DNA from: CAZWVR01 sp964637235
GTDB lineage: Bacteria; Bacteroidota; Bacteroidia; Bacteroidales; S143-33
Direction of reading: 5' to 3'
NCBI GenBank assembly: GCA_964637235.1
Contig: CAZWVR010000072.1
Coordinates: 1-13,312, forward strand
Length of the DNA: 13,312 nt
Below, one piece after another: positions 13,193-13,312 of the stretch. Position numbers and translations under genes: made by a program. Every line of letters begins with the position of its first letter. Position 1 is the first letter of the stretch. The notes under the pieces are model-generated. The model was not told the origin of the DNA. It did no database searches and saw only the letters and a program-made list of their open reading frames with translations.

Positions 13193-13312
13193 TTAAAAGT
13201 TTATTTTGTTTAATAAGGGGTGATATTCTCCGCGTTTACCTATGGGTTTTGTATTTCGTATTGCAAATACTGTTTCAATAGCACTTTTGGCGTCGTTTAA
13301 GCCGAAGCCTTC
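13193..13312 (-). CDS. C-terminal end of an unidentified gene
   Basis: On the minus strand an open frame runs from the window edge through 39 residues to a TAA at 13195-13193. The peptide has an amphipathic helix (DAKSAIETVFAIRN) and ends IGKRGEYHPLLNKINF. Only three bases separate its stop from the dehydrogenase start, so it is almost surely the upstream gene of the same operon. Given that neighbour it may belong to polysaccharide or sugar-nucleotide metabolism, but I do not recognise the family from this short end. Confidence 0.6.
   Translation of the reverse strand, partial: EGFGLNDAKSAIETVFAIRNTKPIGKRGEYHPLLNKINF

Noticed and set aside
1..13312. tRNA, rRNA, CRISPR, riboswitch and transposase searches by eye
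   Set aside because: No cloverleaf with a TTCRA-type loop, no evenly spaced identical repeats, no riboswitch signature and no transposase or integrase motif were found in any gap or frame.

Overview
The window is AT-rich chromosomal DNA from a member of the Bacteroidota. The evidence is the set of family markers (DUF1573 lipoprotein next to yajC, DUF5606, a free-standing NadR-type kinase), the lack of Shine-Dalgarno sequences, and upstream TAnnTTTG boxes, several with a TTG 20-22 bases further up, as in Bacteroides/Flavobacterium sigma-ABfA promoters. I cannot name the genus. No tRNA, rRNA, CRISPR array or transposase gene was seen.

Layout. 1-912 (+): the end of nusB, a DUF1573 lipoprotein and yajC, closed by a clear terminator. 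932-2131 (-): an MFS drug-type exporter, divergent from a ribosome hibernation (HPF/RaiA-like) protein with an unusual helical tail at 2268-2897 (+). 3101-3481 (-): a thioredoxin, divergent from a lipoprotein at 3702-4244 (+). 4314-4682 (-): a small secreted protein of unknown function. 4892-9654 (+): four genes on one strand, namely a NadR-like nucleoside kinase, a small exported protein with two SPOR-like halves, an exported ankyrin-repeat protein with a probable beta-barrel end, and a 749-residue exported protein with three SPOR-like domains. 9655-9994: a gene-free, locally GC-rich stretch with an 18-bp inverted repeat and a second GC-rich block. 9995-11386 (+): a FloA-type flotillin, much enlarged. 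11444-13312 (-): the end of an unidentified gene, a TviB/WbpA-type UDP-N-acetylhexosamine 6-dehydrogenase and a DUF5606 gene, probably one operon.

How the genes may work together. Much of the window concerns the cell envelope: YajC (Sec accessory), lipoproteins, SPOR-like peptidoglycan binding, an outer-membrane-like ankyrin protein, a flotillin scaffold and sugar-nucleotide synthesis for surface polysaccharide. The best candidate for something undescribed is the 5437-9654 trio, where SPOR-like proteins flank an ankyrin/barrel protein. The second is the flotillin with five exact 32-residue repeats and a lipoprotein signal. Functional links within these groups are inferred from gene order and domain content only.
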